Shown here: piece after piece, positions 1 to 8,915 of the stretch
Position numbering within the stretch: the stretch's first letter is position 1
Layout of the letters: every line of letters begins with the position of its first letter
NCBI RefSeq assembly: GCF_014353015.1
Contig: NZ_CP060704.1
Span: 576,001 to 640,000 of the forward strand
Reading direction: 5' to 3'
Length of the DNA: 64,000 bases
Source: Chitinimonas koreensis
Lineage (GTDB): Bacteria; Pseudomonadota; Gammaproteobacteria; Burkholderiales; Chitinimonadaceae
Notes under the pieces: model-generated
Database searches by the model: none
What the model was told of the DNA's origin: nothing
What the model saw: only the letters and a program-made list of their open reading frames with translations
Position numbers and translations under genes: made by a program

Positions 1-135
1 CTGGCGGCGCAGGTTGGTGCGGACCAGCGCATCGCCGGGCGCGCGCATCTCGCCCTTGATGGTCTTGCCCGTACGGTCCTTGCCCTCCCAGGCGAAGTTG
101 AATTCCTTGAGCTGTGTCTTCTTGTCGACGGCCAT
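1..135 (-). CDS. pilC: Type IV pilus inner-membrane platform protein PilC, N-terminal part only
   Basis: These are the first 45 codons; the rest lies beyond the window edge. Visible residues include FAWEGKDRTGKTIKGE around positions 14-29, the usual PilC opening before the first GspF-type domain. A GAGGAG ribosome site lies just before the ATG. The gene starts 23 bases after the pilB stop on the same strand, which is the usual pilB-pilC order. PilC is the inner-membrane platform on which the PilB and PilT motors act. The identification rests on the N-terminal motif plus the neighbour. Confidence 0.85.
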   Translation of the reverse strand, partial: MAVDKKTQLKEFNFAWEGKDRTGKTIKGEMRAPGDALVRTNLRRQ

Positions 136-158
136 GCGTGAGCTCCTCGGTCGGTGAC

Positions 159-1871
159 CTATTCGTTCGTTACGGCTTCGACTTCGGTCAGCGAAGTGAG
201 CCCTTGTTTGACTTTCAACAGCCCCGACTGACGGAGGTCACGGATGCCTTCGCGGCGCGCCTGGTCCGCGATGTCGATGGAATTGCCCTGTTGCATGATG
301 ATGCGCTGCATGTCTTCGGAGATCGGCATGACCTGGTAGATGCCGAGCCGGCCCTTGTAGCCGCTGCCCTTGCAGATGTCGCAGCCGACCGGGCCGTAGG
401 GCTGCCAGCTGCCGTCCAGGTCTTCTTCCTTGAAGCCGGCTTGCAGCAGGGCCTCGGTCGGGATGTCGACCGGCTTCTTGCAGGCGCTGCACAGCCGGCG
501 GGCCAGCCGCTGGCCGGTGATCAGGATCACCGAGGAGGCGATGTTGAACGGCGCGATGCCCATGTTCAGCATCCGCGACAGCGTGGCGGGGGCGTCGTTG
601 GTGTGCAGCGTGGAGAACACCATGTGGCCGGTCTGGGCGGCCTTGATCGCGATGTCGGCGGTTTCCAGGTCGCGGATTTCACCGACCATGATGATGTCGG
701 GATCCTGCCGCAGGAAGGACTTGAGCGCGGCGGCGAAGGTCAGGCCGGCCTTGTCGTTGACATTGACCTGGTTGATGCCGGGCAGGTTGATTTCGGCCGG
801 GTCTTCCGCGGTCGAGATATTGATGCCGGGCTCGTTGAGGATGTTGAGGCAGGTGTAGAGCGACACCGTCTTGCCCGAGCCGGTCGGGCCGGTGACCAGC
901 ACCATACCGTAGGGCCGGTGGATCGCGTCGAGCAGCGCGGCGCGCTGGTCGGGCTCGTAGCCGAGCGCGTCGATGCCGAGCGTGGCGGAGCTCGGATCGA
1001 GAATCCGCATACAGATCTTTTCGCCGAACAGCGTCGGCAGCGTCGAGACCCGGAAATCGATCGCGCGGTTCTTGGACAGCACCAGCTTCATCCGGCCATC
1101 CTGCGGGATGCGCTTTTCCGAGATGTCGAGCTTGGAGATCACCTTGATCCGGGAGGCGATCTTTTCCTTGATGGCCAGCGGCGGCTGGGCGATTTCGCGC
1201 AGCACGCCGTCGATGCGGTAACGGATGCGGTAGAACTTCTCGTACGGCTCGAAATGGATGTCCGAGGCGCCGCTGTTGATCGCATCCATCAGCATCTTCT
1301 GGATGTACTTCACCACCGGCGCGTCGTCGACTTCGATCGACGGGCCTTCCTGCTCGGTCTGGATGTCGTCGCCGCCGGCCATCTCCAGGTCTTCCTGGTC
1401 GATGACGAGGTTCTTCAGGTTGGCGCCGGTGGCTTCGACCAGCTTGTCGATCAGCGCGCCGAGCTTCTGGTCCTCCACCACGATCGGCTCGATCATGGCG
1501 CTGGTCTGGAACTTCGCGTCTTCCAGCGCCTGCATGTTGGTGGGGTCGGAAATGGCGATGAACAGCTTGGTGCCGCGCTTGTACAGCGGCGCGATCCGCC
1601 GCGTCTGCATCAGCTTGGGGTCGAGCGCGCCGGCCGGGATGTAGGCCGAGTCGAACTGGGCGAGGTCGAACAGCGGATAGCCGAAGGTGCTGGAGGCGAA
1701 CTCGGCGATCTGCAGGCCGTTCATCTTCTTGCTGGCGATCAGCGCCTGGACGAAACCGGTGTTGCTGCTGTGGGCCTGCGACTGGATCGCTTCGACGTCT
1801 GCTTCCAGCAGCCGGCCTTGCTGGATCAGTGCACGGCCGATGCCGGAGAGGGAGGGCGGGGATTGCGCCAT
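159..1871 (-). CDS. pilB: Type IV-A pilus assembly ATPase PilB
   Basis: This hexameric motor powers pilus extension from the cytoplasmic face of the inner membrane. The protein has 570 residues, normal for PilB. It has an N-terminal MshEN/GspE-like domain (about 1-150) and then the secretion-ATPase domain. Walker A GPTGSGKT is at 328-335, the Asp box TAEDP near 355, Walker B DIIMVGEIRD near 392-401, and a His box around 416-423. Two cysteine pairs, C461/C464 (CSAC) and C497/C500 (CDIC), form the zinc-binding tetracysteine motif typical of GspE/PilB. pilC follows after 23 bases. The upstream gap 1872-2056 contains an AT-rich stretch with the small palindrome GGCATTATTTATGCC, but no promoter was assigned with confidence. 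Confidence 0.97.
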   Translation of the reverse strand: MAQSPPSLSGIGRALIQQGRLLEADVEAIQSQAHSSNTGFVQALIASKKMNGLQIAEFASSTFGYPLFDLAQFDSAYIPAGALDPKLMQTRRIAPLYKRGTKLFIAISDPTNMQALEDAKFQTSAMIEPIVVEDQKLGALIDKLVEATGANLKNLVIDQEDLEMAGGDDIQTEQEGPSIEVDDAPVVKYIQKMLMDAINSGASDIHFEPYEKFYRIRYRIDGVLREIAQPPLAIKEKIASRIKVISKLDISEKRIPQDGRMKLVLSKNRAIDFRVSTLPTLFGEKICMRILDPSSATLGIDALGYEPDQRAALLDAIHRPYGMVLVTGPTGSGKTVSLYTCLNILNEPGINISTAEDPAEINLPGINQVNVNDKAGLTFAAALKSFLRQDPDIIMVGEIRDLETADIAIKAAQTGHMVFSTLHTNDAPATLSRMLNMGIAPFNIASSVILITGQRLARRLCSACKKPVDIPTEALLQAGFKEEDLDGSWQPYGPVGCDICKGSGYKGRLGIYQVMPISEDMQRIIMQQGNSIDIADQARREGIRDLRQSGLLKVKQGLTSLTEVEAVTNE

Positions 1872-2056
1872 GCTTGCAAGCTTTCGGGAAGCGCGGCGCG
1901 AAGTGCGCCGTTATGTCAAAACTGGCATAAATAATGCCTTTGTCAAGTTTGGCTGTAAAGCTGCAAAGCCTTGTCGCGATTGGCTTTGCGGTGCGAACCG
2001 AGGGGCTGGGCGGGCATGCGAGGCTGATTTGACGAGGGTTTCGACTTATTCCGATG

Positions 2057-2887
2057 TCATTGTCCGGCGGCGTGCCGGAGCACGGTGTCGAGCACGAAGC
2101 GGCTGCCGATATAGGCCAGCAGCAGCAAGGCGAAGCCGGCGAGCGTCCAGTTCACCGCGATGCGGCCGCGCCAGCCGCGCGTGCGGCGTCCCCACAGCAG
2201 GATGGCGAAGACGGCCCAGGCGGTCAGCGAAAACACCGTCTTGTGATTGAAGCTCAGCGGCCGGCCGAACAATTCCTCGGAGAACACCGCGCCGGTCAGC
2301 AGCGTCAGGGTGAGCAGCACGAAACCCAGCGTCAGCGTGGAGAACAGCAGCCGCTCGAGCGCCAGCAGCGGCGGCAGCTGGCGCAGCAGGCCGCGCGCGG
2401 GCTGGTGCAGCTGGCGATCGGCCAGTCGCATCAGCAGGGCCAGGCCGGCGGCGACCGCGAAGAATCCGTAGGCCAGCATGGCGATGGCGAAGTGGGCCTG
2501 CATCAGCGGCGCGGCCAGCCATGGCGTGGCATGGCCGCCGGGCAGCAGCAGGCTGATGCCCAGGCTGACCGCCGCGACCGGCAGCAGCACGGTCTGCAGG
2601 CCGTCGAGCCGGATCAGGAAGGCTGCGGTCCAGTAGATCAGCACCGCCAGCCAGGTCAGCAGGCCGAGCGCTTCGCGCGCGCCGAAATGCGGCACCGGGC
2701 CGGCCACCGGCAGGAAGACCAGCGGCGCGTGGGCCAGCAGCAGCAGGCCGAGCGCGAGGTGCTGGCTGCGCTGCTCGCCCGTGCTCGTGGCATCGAGCGG
2801 CTGGCGCCGGCGATAGCTGAGCCAGCAGGCGAGCAGGGCGTAGCCGAGCCAGATGGCGATGCTGTAGGGCGGAAATGAGGTGGGCAT
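2057..2887 (-). CDS. CcsA/YpjD-family membrane protein (cytochrome c assembly-like)
   Basis: This is a polytopic inner-membrane protein of 276 residues with about eight hydrophobic segments. The C-terminal RGRIAVNWTLAGFALLLLAY region resembles the conserved end of the CcsA/ResC/YpjD family. Proteins of this shape are annotated as cytochrome c biogenesis proteins, but the short YpjD branch next to ffh is often not experimentally linked to haem delivery, so the role is inferred. It is divergent from ffh with 85 bases between the start codons, an arrangement common in Betaproteobacteria and Gammaproteobacteria. No signal peptide separate from the first membrane segment is apparent. Confidence 0.82.
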   Translation of the reverse strand: MPTSFPPYSIAIWLGYALLACWLSYRRRQPLDATSTGEQRSQHLALGLLLLAHAPLVFLPVAGPVPHFGAREALGLLTWLAVLIYWTAAFLIRLDGLQTVLLPVAAVSLGISLLLPGGHATPWLAAPLMQAHFAIAMLAYGFFAVAAGLALLMRLADRQLHQPARGLLRQLPPLLALERLLFSTLTLGFVLLTLTLLTGAVFSEELFGRPLSFNHKTVFSLTAWAVFAILLWGRRTRGWRGRIAVNWTLAGFALLLLAYIGSRFVLDTVLRHAAGQ

Positions 2888-2972
2888 CGGATAGGAAGGA
2901 TGGGCAAGTCGGGTAAACTTACGCGTTCGAGTTTAACAGAGCGCTGCCTGGCGCCCATTGAGAATCGCTCCC

Positions 2973-4321
2973 ATGTTCGACAACCTGCAAAGCCGCCTTT
3001 CTTCCGTGGTCAAGACCCTGCGGGGCCATGCCCGGCTGACCGAGGACAACATCGCCGAGGCCATGCGCGAGGTGCGCATGGCGCTGCTGGAGGCCGACGT
3101 CGCGCTGCCGGTGGTGAAGTCCTTCGTCGCCCAGGTGAAGGAGCGCGCCCTGGGCCACGAGGTGATGGGCAGCCTGACGCCGGGCCAGGCGGTGATCGGG
3201 GTGGTGCACGACGAGCTGAAGAAGCTCATGGGCGATCACAACGACGCGCTCAACCTGGCCGCCGTGCCGCCGGCCATCGTGCTGATGGCCGGCCTGCAGG
3301 GCGCCGGCAAGACCACCACCACCGGCAAGCTGGCCAAGAAGCTCAAGGAAGAATCGAAGAAGAAGGTGCTGGTGGTGTCGGCCGACGTCTATCGGCCGGC
3401 CGCCATCGAGCAGCTGAAGACGCTGGCCGGCCAGGTCGGCGTCGAGTGCTTCCCGTCCGATCCGAAGCAGGCCCCGGTCGAGATCGCGCGCGCCGCGCTC
3501 GATCACGCCAAGCGTCATTTCTTCGACGTGCTGATCGTCGACACCGCCGGCCGTCTCGCCATCGACGAGGCGATGATGGCCGAGATCAAGCAGCTCCACG
3601 CGGTGCTCAACCCGATCGAGACGCTGTTCGTGGTCGACGCCATGCAGGGCCAGGACGCGGTGAACACTGCCAAGGCCTTCAGCGAGGCGCTGCCGTTGAC
3701 CGGCGTGATCCTGACCAAGCTCGACGGCGATGCGCGCGGCGGCGCGGCGCTGTCGGTGCGCGCGGTGACCGGCAAGCCGATCAAGTTCGTCGGCGTCGGC
3801 GAGAAGGTCGGCGGCATCGAGCCTTTCCACCCGAGCGGATGGCCTCGCGCATCCTCGGCATGGGCGACGTGCTGTCGCTGATCGAGCAGGTGCAGCAGAC
3901 GGTCGACGTCGAAGAGGCGCAGAAGCTGGCCAAGAAGATGAAGACCGGCAAGGGCTTCGACCTGGAGGACTTCAAGGCGCAGATGCAGCAGATGAAGAAG
4001 ATGGGCGGCATGTCCGGCCTGCTCGACAAGCTGCCCGGCATGGGCCAGATGGCGCAGCTCGCCCAGAGCGGCGAGGCCGAGAAGGCGATGCGCCGCGTCG
4101 AGGGCATCATCGACTCGATGACGCCGCAGGAGCGGCGCAAGCCCGAGATCCTGAAGGCCAGCCGCAAACGCCGCATCGCGGCCGGCGCCGGTGTCTCGGT
4201 GCAGGAAGTGAACCGCCTGCTCAAGCAGTTCGAGGACATGCAGAAGATGATGAAGCAGTTCTCCGGCAAGAACATGTTCAAGCTCATGAAGGGCATGAAA
4301 GGCATGCTGCCCGGCATGTGA
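2973..4321 (+). CDS. ffh: Signal recognition particle protein Ffh (apparent -1 frameshift)
   Basis: Ffh is the GTPase subunit of the signal recognition particle; it binds signal peptides and 4.5S RNA. The N domain is at 1-95. The G domain has the P-loop GLQGAGKTT (107-115), DTAGR (190-194) and TKLDGD (248-253), and a methionine-rich M domain occupies about 300-449. The reading frame changes at 3831-3832: the sequence reads CAC CCG AGC where CAC CCC GAG CGG ATG would continue FHPERMASRILGMGD. Restoring one C gives 449 residues, the normal length. Because ffh is essential, a sequencing deletion is far more likely than a pseudogene. It is divergent from the CcsA-like gene and upstream of rpsP-rimM-trmD-rplS. 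Confidence 0.96.
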
Positions 4322-4373
4322 TGCGGTCATGCGCGCATTCCTGGCGCTAATCGCTTGTAGTTGAAAGAATTTC

Positions 4374-4403
4374 TTGCTGCCTGGGCGGAGGGTGCGCTAA
4401 CAT
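4374..4403 (+). promoter_or_regulatory. Candidate sigma-70 promoter for rpsP operon
   Basis: A TTGCTG -35-like hexamer and a TAACAT -10-like hexamer are separated by 18 bases, about 40 bases before the rpsP start, in the otherwise empty interval between ffh and rpsP. Assigned by eye only; the match to consensus is moderate. Confidence 0.4.
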
Positions 4404-4443
4404 CTTCGCCTTTTCCGCCAACCGATTTTCAGGAATACAACAA

Positions 4444-4686
4444 ATGGTCGTGATTCGTCTTGCCCGTGGTGGCGCCAAGGATCGTCCGTTCTACAACGTG
4501 GTCGTTGCCGACAAGCGCAGCCGTCGTGACGGTCGTTTCATCGAGCGCATCGGCTTCTACAACCCGGTCGCCAAGGACGGTGAAGAAGGCCTGCGCATCG
4601 CCGCCGACCGCCTGAACCACTGGATCGGCAACGGCGCCCAACTGGCCGACAGCGTCAAGAAGCTGGTCAAGCGCCTGCCCGCTTAA
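4444..4686 (+). CDS. rpsP: 30S ribosomal protein S16
   Basis: Ribosomal protein bS16, 80 residues, with the family start MVVIRLARGGAKDRPFYNVV and the central GRFIERIGFYNPVA. It is needed for assembly of the 30S 5' domain. It opens the classical rpsP-rimM-trmD-rplS operon, with a candidate promoter just upstream. Codon use and length are ordinary. Confidence 0.98.
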   Translation: MVVIRLARGGAKDRPFYNVVVADKRSRRDGRFIERIGFYNPVAKDGEEGLRIAADRLNHWIGNGAQLADSVKKLVKRLPA

Positions 4687-4703
4687 GCTCCGTGCCTGCC
4701 GAC

Positions 4704-5252
4704 ATGAAGCCGGCGACGACCTCCGAGCCCATCGTGCCCCAGTCCGGCCAGCCGGACGACCTCGTGCCGATGGGCTTTGTCGTGGGCGCCTCGGGCGTGC
4801 GCGGCTGGGTCAAGGTCGTGGCCAATACCCAGTACGCCGACAGCCTGTTCGACTACGACAGCTGGTGGCTCGGCCGCGACGGCAAATGGCGCGAGTACCG
4901 CGTCGAGGACGGCTCGGTGCAGCCCAAGAGCCTCAACGCCAAGCTCGAAGGCATCCATGACCGCGACGTCGCTTTCGCGATGAAGGGCATGACTGTGGCG
5001 GTGCCGCGCTCCGCCATGCCGGCCGCGGGCGAGGACGAGTACTACTGGAACGACCTGATCGGCCTGACCGTGGTGAACCGCGACGGCGCGACGCTCGGGG
5101 TGGTCGAGAAGCTGCTCGAGACCGGCGCCAACGACGTGCTGGTGCTGAAAGACGGTACGGTCGAGCGCCTGGTGCCCTTCGTCGGCCCGGTGATCGATGC
5201 GGTCGATCTGGCGGCGAAGCGGATCACGGTCGACTGGGGTCTGGATTACTGA
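4704..5252 (+). CDS. rimM: Ribosome maturation factor RimM
   Basis: RimM binds S19 and assists 30S head maturation. The protein has about 182 residues with an N-terminal RimM barrel (PMGFVVGASGVRGWVKVV, about 22-39) and a C-terminal PRC barrel containing YYWNDLIGLTVVN and ending in VDWGLDY. Start choice is uncertain: an in-frame GTG at 4692 would add four residues, and neither start has a strong ribosome site. It sits 17 bases after rpsP, and its stop lies one base before the trmD start, so translation is probably coupled. Confidence 0.95.
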   Translation: MKPATTSEPIVPQSGQPDDLVPMGFVVGASGVRGWVKVVANTQYADSLFDYDSWWLGRDGKWREYRVEDGSVQPKSLNAKLEGIHDRDVAFAMKGMTVAVPRSAMPAAGEDEYYWNDLIGLTVVNRDGATLGVVEKLLETGANDVLVLKDGTVERLVPFVGPVIDAVDLAAKRITVDWGLDY

Positions 5253-5253
5253 C

Positions 5254-6027
5254 GTGCGTTTCGACGTCGTCACGATCTTCCCCGCGATGTTCGATGCGAT
5301 CGCCGAGCACGGCGTGACGCAGCGGGCGCGCGAGCAGGGCATCTTCGCGCTGCAGTGCTGGAACCCGCGCGACTTCGTCAGCGACAACTATCGGCGCGTC
5401 GACGATCGTCCCTACGGCGGCGGGCCCGGCATGGTGATGCTGCCCGAGCCGCTCGAGGATGCGATCGCCGCGGCGCGCGTAGCCCAGGCCCAGGCCGGGG
5501 TGGCACGTTCCAGGGTGGTCTACCTGTCGCCGCAGGGCGCGCCGCTCGATCACGCGGCGGTGATGCGGCTGCTGCAGGAGCCTGGCCTGATCCTGCTGGC
5601 CGGGCGGTATGAAGGCATCGACGAGCGCGTGATCGCGCGCCAGGTCGATGAAGAGATTTCGATCGGCGACTACGTGCTTTCGGGTGGCGAGTTGCCGGCC
5701 ATGGTGCTGATCGACAGCATCGTGCGCCACCTGCCGGGCGTGCTGAACGACGCGACCTCGGCGGTGGAAGACAGTTTCGTGGACGGGTTGCTCGATTGCC
5801 CGCATTACACCCGTCCAGAAGAATATCGCGGCGTGCGGGTGCCGGACGTATTGCTGTCCGGCAACCATGCGGCGATCAGGCGCTGGCGGCTCAAGCAGGC
5901 GCTGGGGCGGACGTGGATGCGTCGCCCCGGTTTGCTGGAAGGCCGTCAGCTTACGAAAGAGGAGGCTCGGCTTCTCCGCGAATTCCAGTCCGAACAGGAT
6001 GGGGATGCGCGTACCGAGGCGCCTTGA
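5254..6027 (+). CDS. trmD: tRNA (guanine-37-N1)-methyltransferase TrmD
   Basis: TrmD methylates G37 in tRNAs reading CNN codons, preventing +1 frameshifting. The protein has 257 residues starting at GTG (VRFDVVTIFPAMFD), immediately after the rimM stop. Family motifs include the knotted SAM-binding site with ISIGDYVLSGGELPAM (about 130-147) and the DDRPYGGGPGMVM segment near 50-62. The C-terminal YTRPEEYRG and SGNHAAIRRWR are also typical. It is the third gene of the rpsP operon. Confidence 0.97.
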   Translation: MRFDVVTIFPAMFDAIAEHGVTQRAREQGIFALQCWNPRDFVSDNYRRVDDRPYGGGPGMVMLPEPLEDAIAAARVAQAQAGVARSRVVYLSPQGAPLDHAAVMRLLQEPGLILLAGRYEGIDERVIARQVDEEISIGDYVLSGGELPAMVLIDSIVRHLPGVLNDATSAVEDSFVDGLLDCPHYTRPEEYRGVRVPDVLLSGNHAAIRRWRLKQALGRTWMRRPGLLEGRQLTKEEARLLREFQSEQDGDARTEAP

Positions 6028-6070
6028 TGGCGCCGGAGAAGGAACAAGCCTCGCACAAGGAGTCGTGCAA

Positions 6071-6454
6071 ATGGATCTGATCCAAAAGCTGGAACAAGAA
6101 GAAATCGCCCGCCTGGGCAAGACCGTCCCCGAATTCGCTCCGGGCGACACCGTGATCGTCCAGGTGAAGGTCAAGGAAGGTAACCGCGAGCGTCTGCAGG
6201 CTTACGAAGGCGTGGTCATCGCCAAGCGTAACCGCGGTCTGAACAGCTCCTTCATCGTGCGCAAGATCTCGTCGGGCGAAGGCGTGGAACGTACGTTCCA
6301 GACCTACTCGCCGCTGGTCGCAGCGATCGAGGTGAAGCGCCGTGGTGACGTGCGTCGCGCCAAGCTGTACTACCTGCGCGATCGTTCGGGCAAGTCGGCC
6401 CGCATCAAGGAAAAGCTGCCGGCCCGCAAGGTCGCCGTGGCTGCCGCGCAGTAA
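6071..6454 (+). CDS. rplS: 50S ribosomal protein L19
   Basis: Ribosomal protein bL19, 127 residues, located at the 30S-50S interface. It begins MDLIQKLEQEEIARLGK and contains the conserved YEGVVIAKRNRGLNSSF and the KLYYLRDRSGKSARIKE tail. It is the last gene of the rpsP-rimM-trmD-rplS operon and is followed 22 bases later by a strong intrinsic terminator. Confidence 0.98.
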   Translation: MDLIQKLEQEEIARLGKTVPEFAPGDTVIVQVKVKEGNRERLQAYEGVVIAKRNRGLNSSFIVRKISSGEGVERTFQTYSPLVAAIEVKRRGDVRRAKLYYLRDRSGKSARIKEKLPARKVAVAAAQ

Positions 6455-6476
6455 GCGGTTTCCTCGAAGCGAAAAG

Positions 6477-6505
6477 AACGCGGAGATTTTTCTCCGCGTT
6501 TTTTT
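6477..6505 (+). terminator. Intrinsic terminator after rplS
   Basis: A nine-base-pair stem AACGCGGAG/CTCCGCGTT with an A/T loop is followed by a T run. It lies between rplS and the convergent AEC transporter gene. Confidence 0.92.
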
Positions 6506-6535
6506 ACGCCCGTACGTCCCGGTCTCGACGCGGGG

Positions 6536-7429
6536 TCAGGTCCACCAGGCCAACTGCAGCGGGATCGTCAGCATCGCCCCGAGCGTGGTGGCGGTGATGG
6601 TGGCGGCGACCAGCTGCGCGTCGCCGCCGAGCCGCACCGCCAGGATGTAGGCGGTCGAGGCGGCCGGCAGCGAAGCCAGGATCAGCGCCGCGTCGAAATA
6701 CAGCCCGCGCACGCCGAGCAGATGGCCGATGCCGGCCGCGAGCAGCGGCACGGCCAGCAGCTTGACGGCGCTCCAGTAGGCGACCAGCCCCGGCGCGCGC
6801 CGCCAGGCGGCGAAATGCAGGCCGCCGCCGACCGCGATCAGGCCCAGCGGCAGCGCGGCGCCGCTCAGCAGGCCCAGCAGGTGGTGCAGCCAGCCGGGCA
6901 GGCTCCAGCCATTGAGATTCCACACCAGCCCCAGCACGATGCCGCCGATCAGCGGATTGCTGGCCAGCTCCTGCCACAGCCTGGCGCCGATGCTGCGCGT
7001 CATCAGCAGGATGGCGACCAGGTTGACCAGCGGGATCAGCAGGCCGGCCAGCACGCCGAAGGCCGCGATGCCCTGCTGGCCGTGCAGGCCGCCGGCGATG
7101 GCGAGACCGATATAGGTATTGAAGCGGAATGCGCACTGCACGCCGCCGTTGAGCGCGGCCGGCCCGGGCCGGAACAGCCAGCGCGCCGCGTAGCCGAGCG
7201 CCAGACCGCCGAGCGTGAACAGCACGCCCATCGCCAGCATCGGCGCGCTGGCCTGCCAGTCGAGGCTGGCGCGCGCCACCGCGTTGAACAGCAGCGGCGG
7301 GAACAGCACGTAGTAGATAAACTGCTCGAGCCCGGCCCAGAAGCCGGCCTCGTAGGCCGCCAGCCGCTTGAGCGCATAGCCGAGCAGGATCAGCAGAAAG
7401 TCGGGCAGCAGCAGGGTGGTGGTGTCCAT
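6536..7429 (-). CDS. AEC-family transporter (auxin efflux carrier superfamily)
   Basis: This inner-membrane permease has 297 residues and about ten hydrophobic segments in two five-helix halves. The AEC/MdcF family moves small organic anions such as malonate or malate, but the substrate here cannot be read from the sequence. The start is set at MDTTTLLLPDFLLILLGYAL; an upstream in-frame ATG at 7477 would add a non-hydrophobic, arginine-rich extension unlikely to be real. The gene is divergent from xerD with about 50 bases between starts and converges on rplS across a terminator. Confidence 0.85.
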   Translation of the reverse strand: MDTTTLLLPDFLLILLGYALKRLAAYEAGFWAGLEQFIYYVLFPPLLFNAVARASLDWQASAPMLAMGVLFTLGGLALGYAARWLFRPGPAALNGGVQCAFRFNTYIGLAIAGGLHGQQGIAAFGVLAGLLIPLVNLVAILLMTRSIGARLWQELASNPLIGGIVLGLVWNLNGWSLPGWLHHLLGLLSGAALPLGLIAVGGGLHFAAWRRAPGLVAYWSAVKLLAVPLLAAGIGHLLGVRGLYFDAALILASLPAASTAYILAVRLGGDAQLVAATITATTLGAMLTIPLQLAWWT

Positions 7430-7482
7430 GGCCGCCCATTCTTCCCGATATCGGCGCGCCCGCGCCACTTGGAACATCCCCC

Positions 7483-8454
7483 ATGCCCGCCGCGCCGAGC
7501 GACGATACCGACCGCATCGACACCTTCATCGACGCCGTGCTGTTGAGCGACGGCTGGAGTGAACACACCGCCGACAGCTACCGGCGCGACCTGCTGCAAT
7601 GGGCGGCCTGGCTGGCCGGGCACGGCGGCGATAGCCTGGCGGCCGATGCCGAAGACCTGCGCGATTTCATGGCCGAGCTGGCGGCCGCCTACGAGGCCAC
7701 GCAGGGCCTGGCCGAGGACGAGAAGCGCCAATTGGCGCCGCTGGCGCGCGGCAAGAACGCCGCTTCGCGAGCGCGCCTGCTGTCGGCGCTGCGGCGCTAC
7801 TACCGCTACTGGCTCGAGGAGGAGGCGATCGCACTCGATCCGAGCGCCGAGCTCGACGGACCCAAGCTGGTGCGGCCCTTGCCCAAGACGCTGGCGGAAG
7901 CCGAGGTCGAGGCGCTGCTGGCGGCGCCCGACGACAGCCCGCTCGGCCTGCGCGACCGCGCCATGCTCGAGCTGATGTACGCCACCGGGCTGCGCGTGTC
8001 GGAGCTGGTGGCCTTGCCGCTGGCGGCGGTCGGCCTGAACGAGGGCGGCATCCGCATCGAGCGCGGCAAGGGCGGCAAGACCCGCATCGTGCCGATGGGC
8101 GAGCCGGCGCAGCTGGCCTTCCGCCGCTACCTGGTCGAGGCGCGGCCGGTGCTGCTGAAGGGGCGCGCCCATCCGGTCGCCTTCCTCAACCCGCGCGGCG
8201 AGCCGCTGACGCGGCAGGGCTTCTGGTACATCGTCAAGCAGTACGCGCTGCGCGCCGGCATCGCCGCCGAGCGGCTCAGCCCGCATGTATTGCGCCATGC
8301 CTTCGCCACCCACCTGGTCAACCACGGCGCCGACCTGCGCGTGGTGCAGCTGTTGCTGGGACACGCCGACATCACCACCACCCAGATCTATACCCACGTC
8401 GCCAAGGCGCGGCTGGCGCAGCTGCATGCCGAGCATCATCCGCGCGGTAACTGA
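7483..8454 (+). CDS. xerD: Site-specific tyrosine recombinase XerD
   Basis: XerD resolves chromosome dimers at dif with XerC. The protein has 323 residues with an N-terminal SAM-like core-binding domain (about 10-120) and a C-terminal catalytic domain. Catalytic residues visible are R171 (GLRVSE), K196, H268-x-x-R271 (SPHVLRHAF), H294 (LLGHAD) and the nucleophile Y303 (TTQIYTHV). The core-binding domain has extra residues around 70-95 (from ATQGLAEDEK onward) that are absent from textbook XerD, making it slightly longer than the usual roughly 298 residues. It is classed as XerD rather than XerC by overall similarity only. A composite repeat lies just downstream. Confidence 0.9.
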   Translation: MPAAPSDDTDRIDTFIDAVLLSDGWSEHTADSYRRDLLQWAAWLAGHGGDSLAADAEDLRDFMAELAAAYEATQGLAEDEKRQLAPLARGKNAASRARLLSALRRYYRYWLEEEAIALDPSAELDGPKLVRPLPKTLAEAEVEALLAAPDDSPLGLRDRAMLELMYATGLRVSELVALPLAAVGLNEGGIRIERGKGGKTRIVPMGEPAQLAFRRYLVEARPVLLKGRAHPVAFLNPRGEPLTRQGFWYIVKQYALRAGIAAERLSPHVLRHAFATHLVNHGADLRVVQLLLGHADITTTQIYTHVAKARLAQLHAEHHPRGN

Positions 8455-8490
8455 GCCGGATACAGGCTGGTGTACGAGTGTTTCGCCGGC

Positions 8491-8602
8491 GAGCGCTAGC
8501 GAGGCTCCCTCGCGGCGGCGAGGGCGGGGGAGTCGGAATGAAGCAGGGAAAGCCGATGGTTCAGTGCACACCAAACGAAAACGCCCGGCTTTGCCGGGCG
8601 CT
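8491..8602 (+). repeat. Composite GC-rich dispersed repeat, copy A
   Basis: A conserved block around AGCGAGGCTCCCTCGCGGCG, continuing into a G-rich GGGGGAGTCGGAAT, is followed about 40 bases later by the hairpin CGCCCGGCTTTGCCGGGCG. Related copies occur at 28864-28961 and, inverted, at 56777-56890. This copy lies between the convergent 3' ends of xerD and the PsiF-like gene. Confidence 0.8.
8571..8602 (-). terminator. Intrinsic terminator after the PsiF-like gene
   Basis: On the minus strand GCGCCCGGC-AAA-GCCGGGCG is followed by TTTTCGTTT. This is the hairpin part of composite repeat copy A, so the repeat appears to supply the terminator. Confidence 0.8.
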
Positions 8603-8642
8603 GCATTGCGGGACGACGACCTGCTGAAGCACCGAGCTTCAA

Positions 8643-8915
8643 TCAGGCTTTCAGGCACTGGCTCATGAACGCCTTGCGCTCGTCGCCCTTGAGTGCCTTT
8701 TCGCCGGCTTCCTTGTTGCAGGTCTTCATCTTGTCCTGCTGGGTGGCGGCCTTGGCTTTCAGGCAGCCGGACATGAACTGCTTGCGCTCGTCGCCCTTCT
8801 TGTCGCCGGCTTCCTTGTTGCATGCGGCCATCTTGTTCTGCTGCTTGTTGGGCGCATCGGCGGCGTGGGCCGCGCCGAAGGCCAGCATGGCGGCGAGGAT
8901 CAGCATCTGTTTCAT
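8643..8915 (-). CDS. PsiF-repeat small exported protein
   Basis: A 90-residue protein with a signal peptide (about 1-19, ending FGAAHA) and two copies of the PsiF repeat, at about 29-54 and 63-90. Each copy has C-N-K-E-A-G, a charged GDERK turn and F-M-S-x-C-L-K. PsiF family members are phosphate-starvation or stress-associated proteins in enterics; their biochemical function is unknown. The start is chosen at MKQMLILAAML, with GGAGTCGTTCC just upstream. It is divergent from yebC. Confidence 0.85.
   Translation of the reverse strand: MKQMLILAAMLAFGAAHAADAPNKQQNKMAACNKEAGDKKGDERKQFMSGCLKAKAATQQDKMKTCNKEAGEKALKGDERKAFMSQCLKA

Noticed and set aside
2905..2936. Inverted repeat GTAAACT...AGTTTAAC between the CcsA-like gene and ffh as an operator
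   Set aside because: The arms are imperfect and AT-rich as expected of promoter elements; no regulator is linked, so it was not annotated.
3831..3842. ffh as a real pseudogene or programmed frameshift
   Set aside because: The gene is essential and no slippery heptamer or stimulatory structure was recognised; nine other losses of the same kind occur in the window, so a sequence error is simpler.
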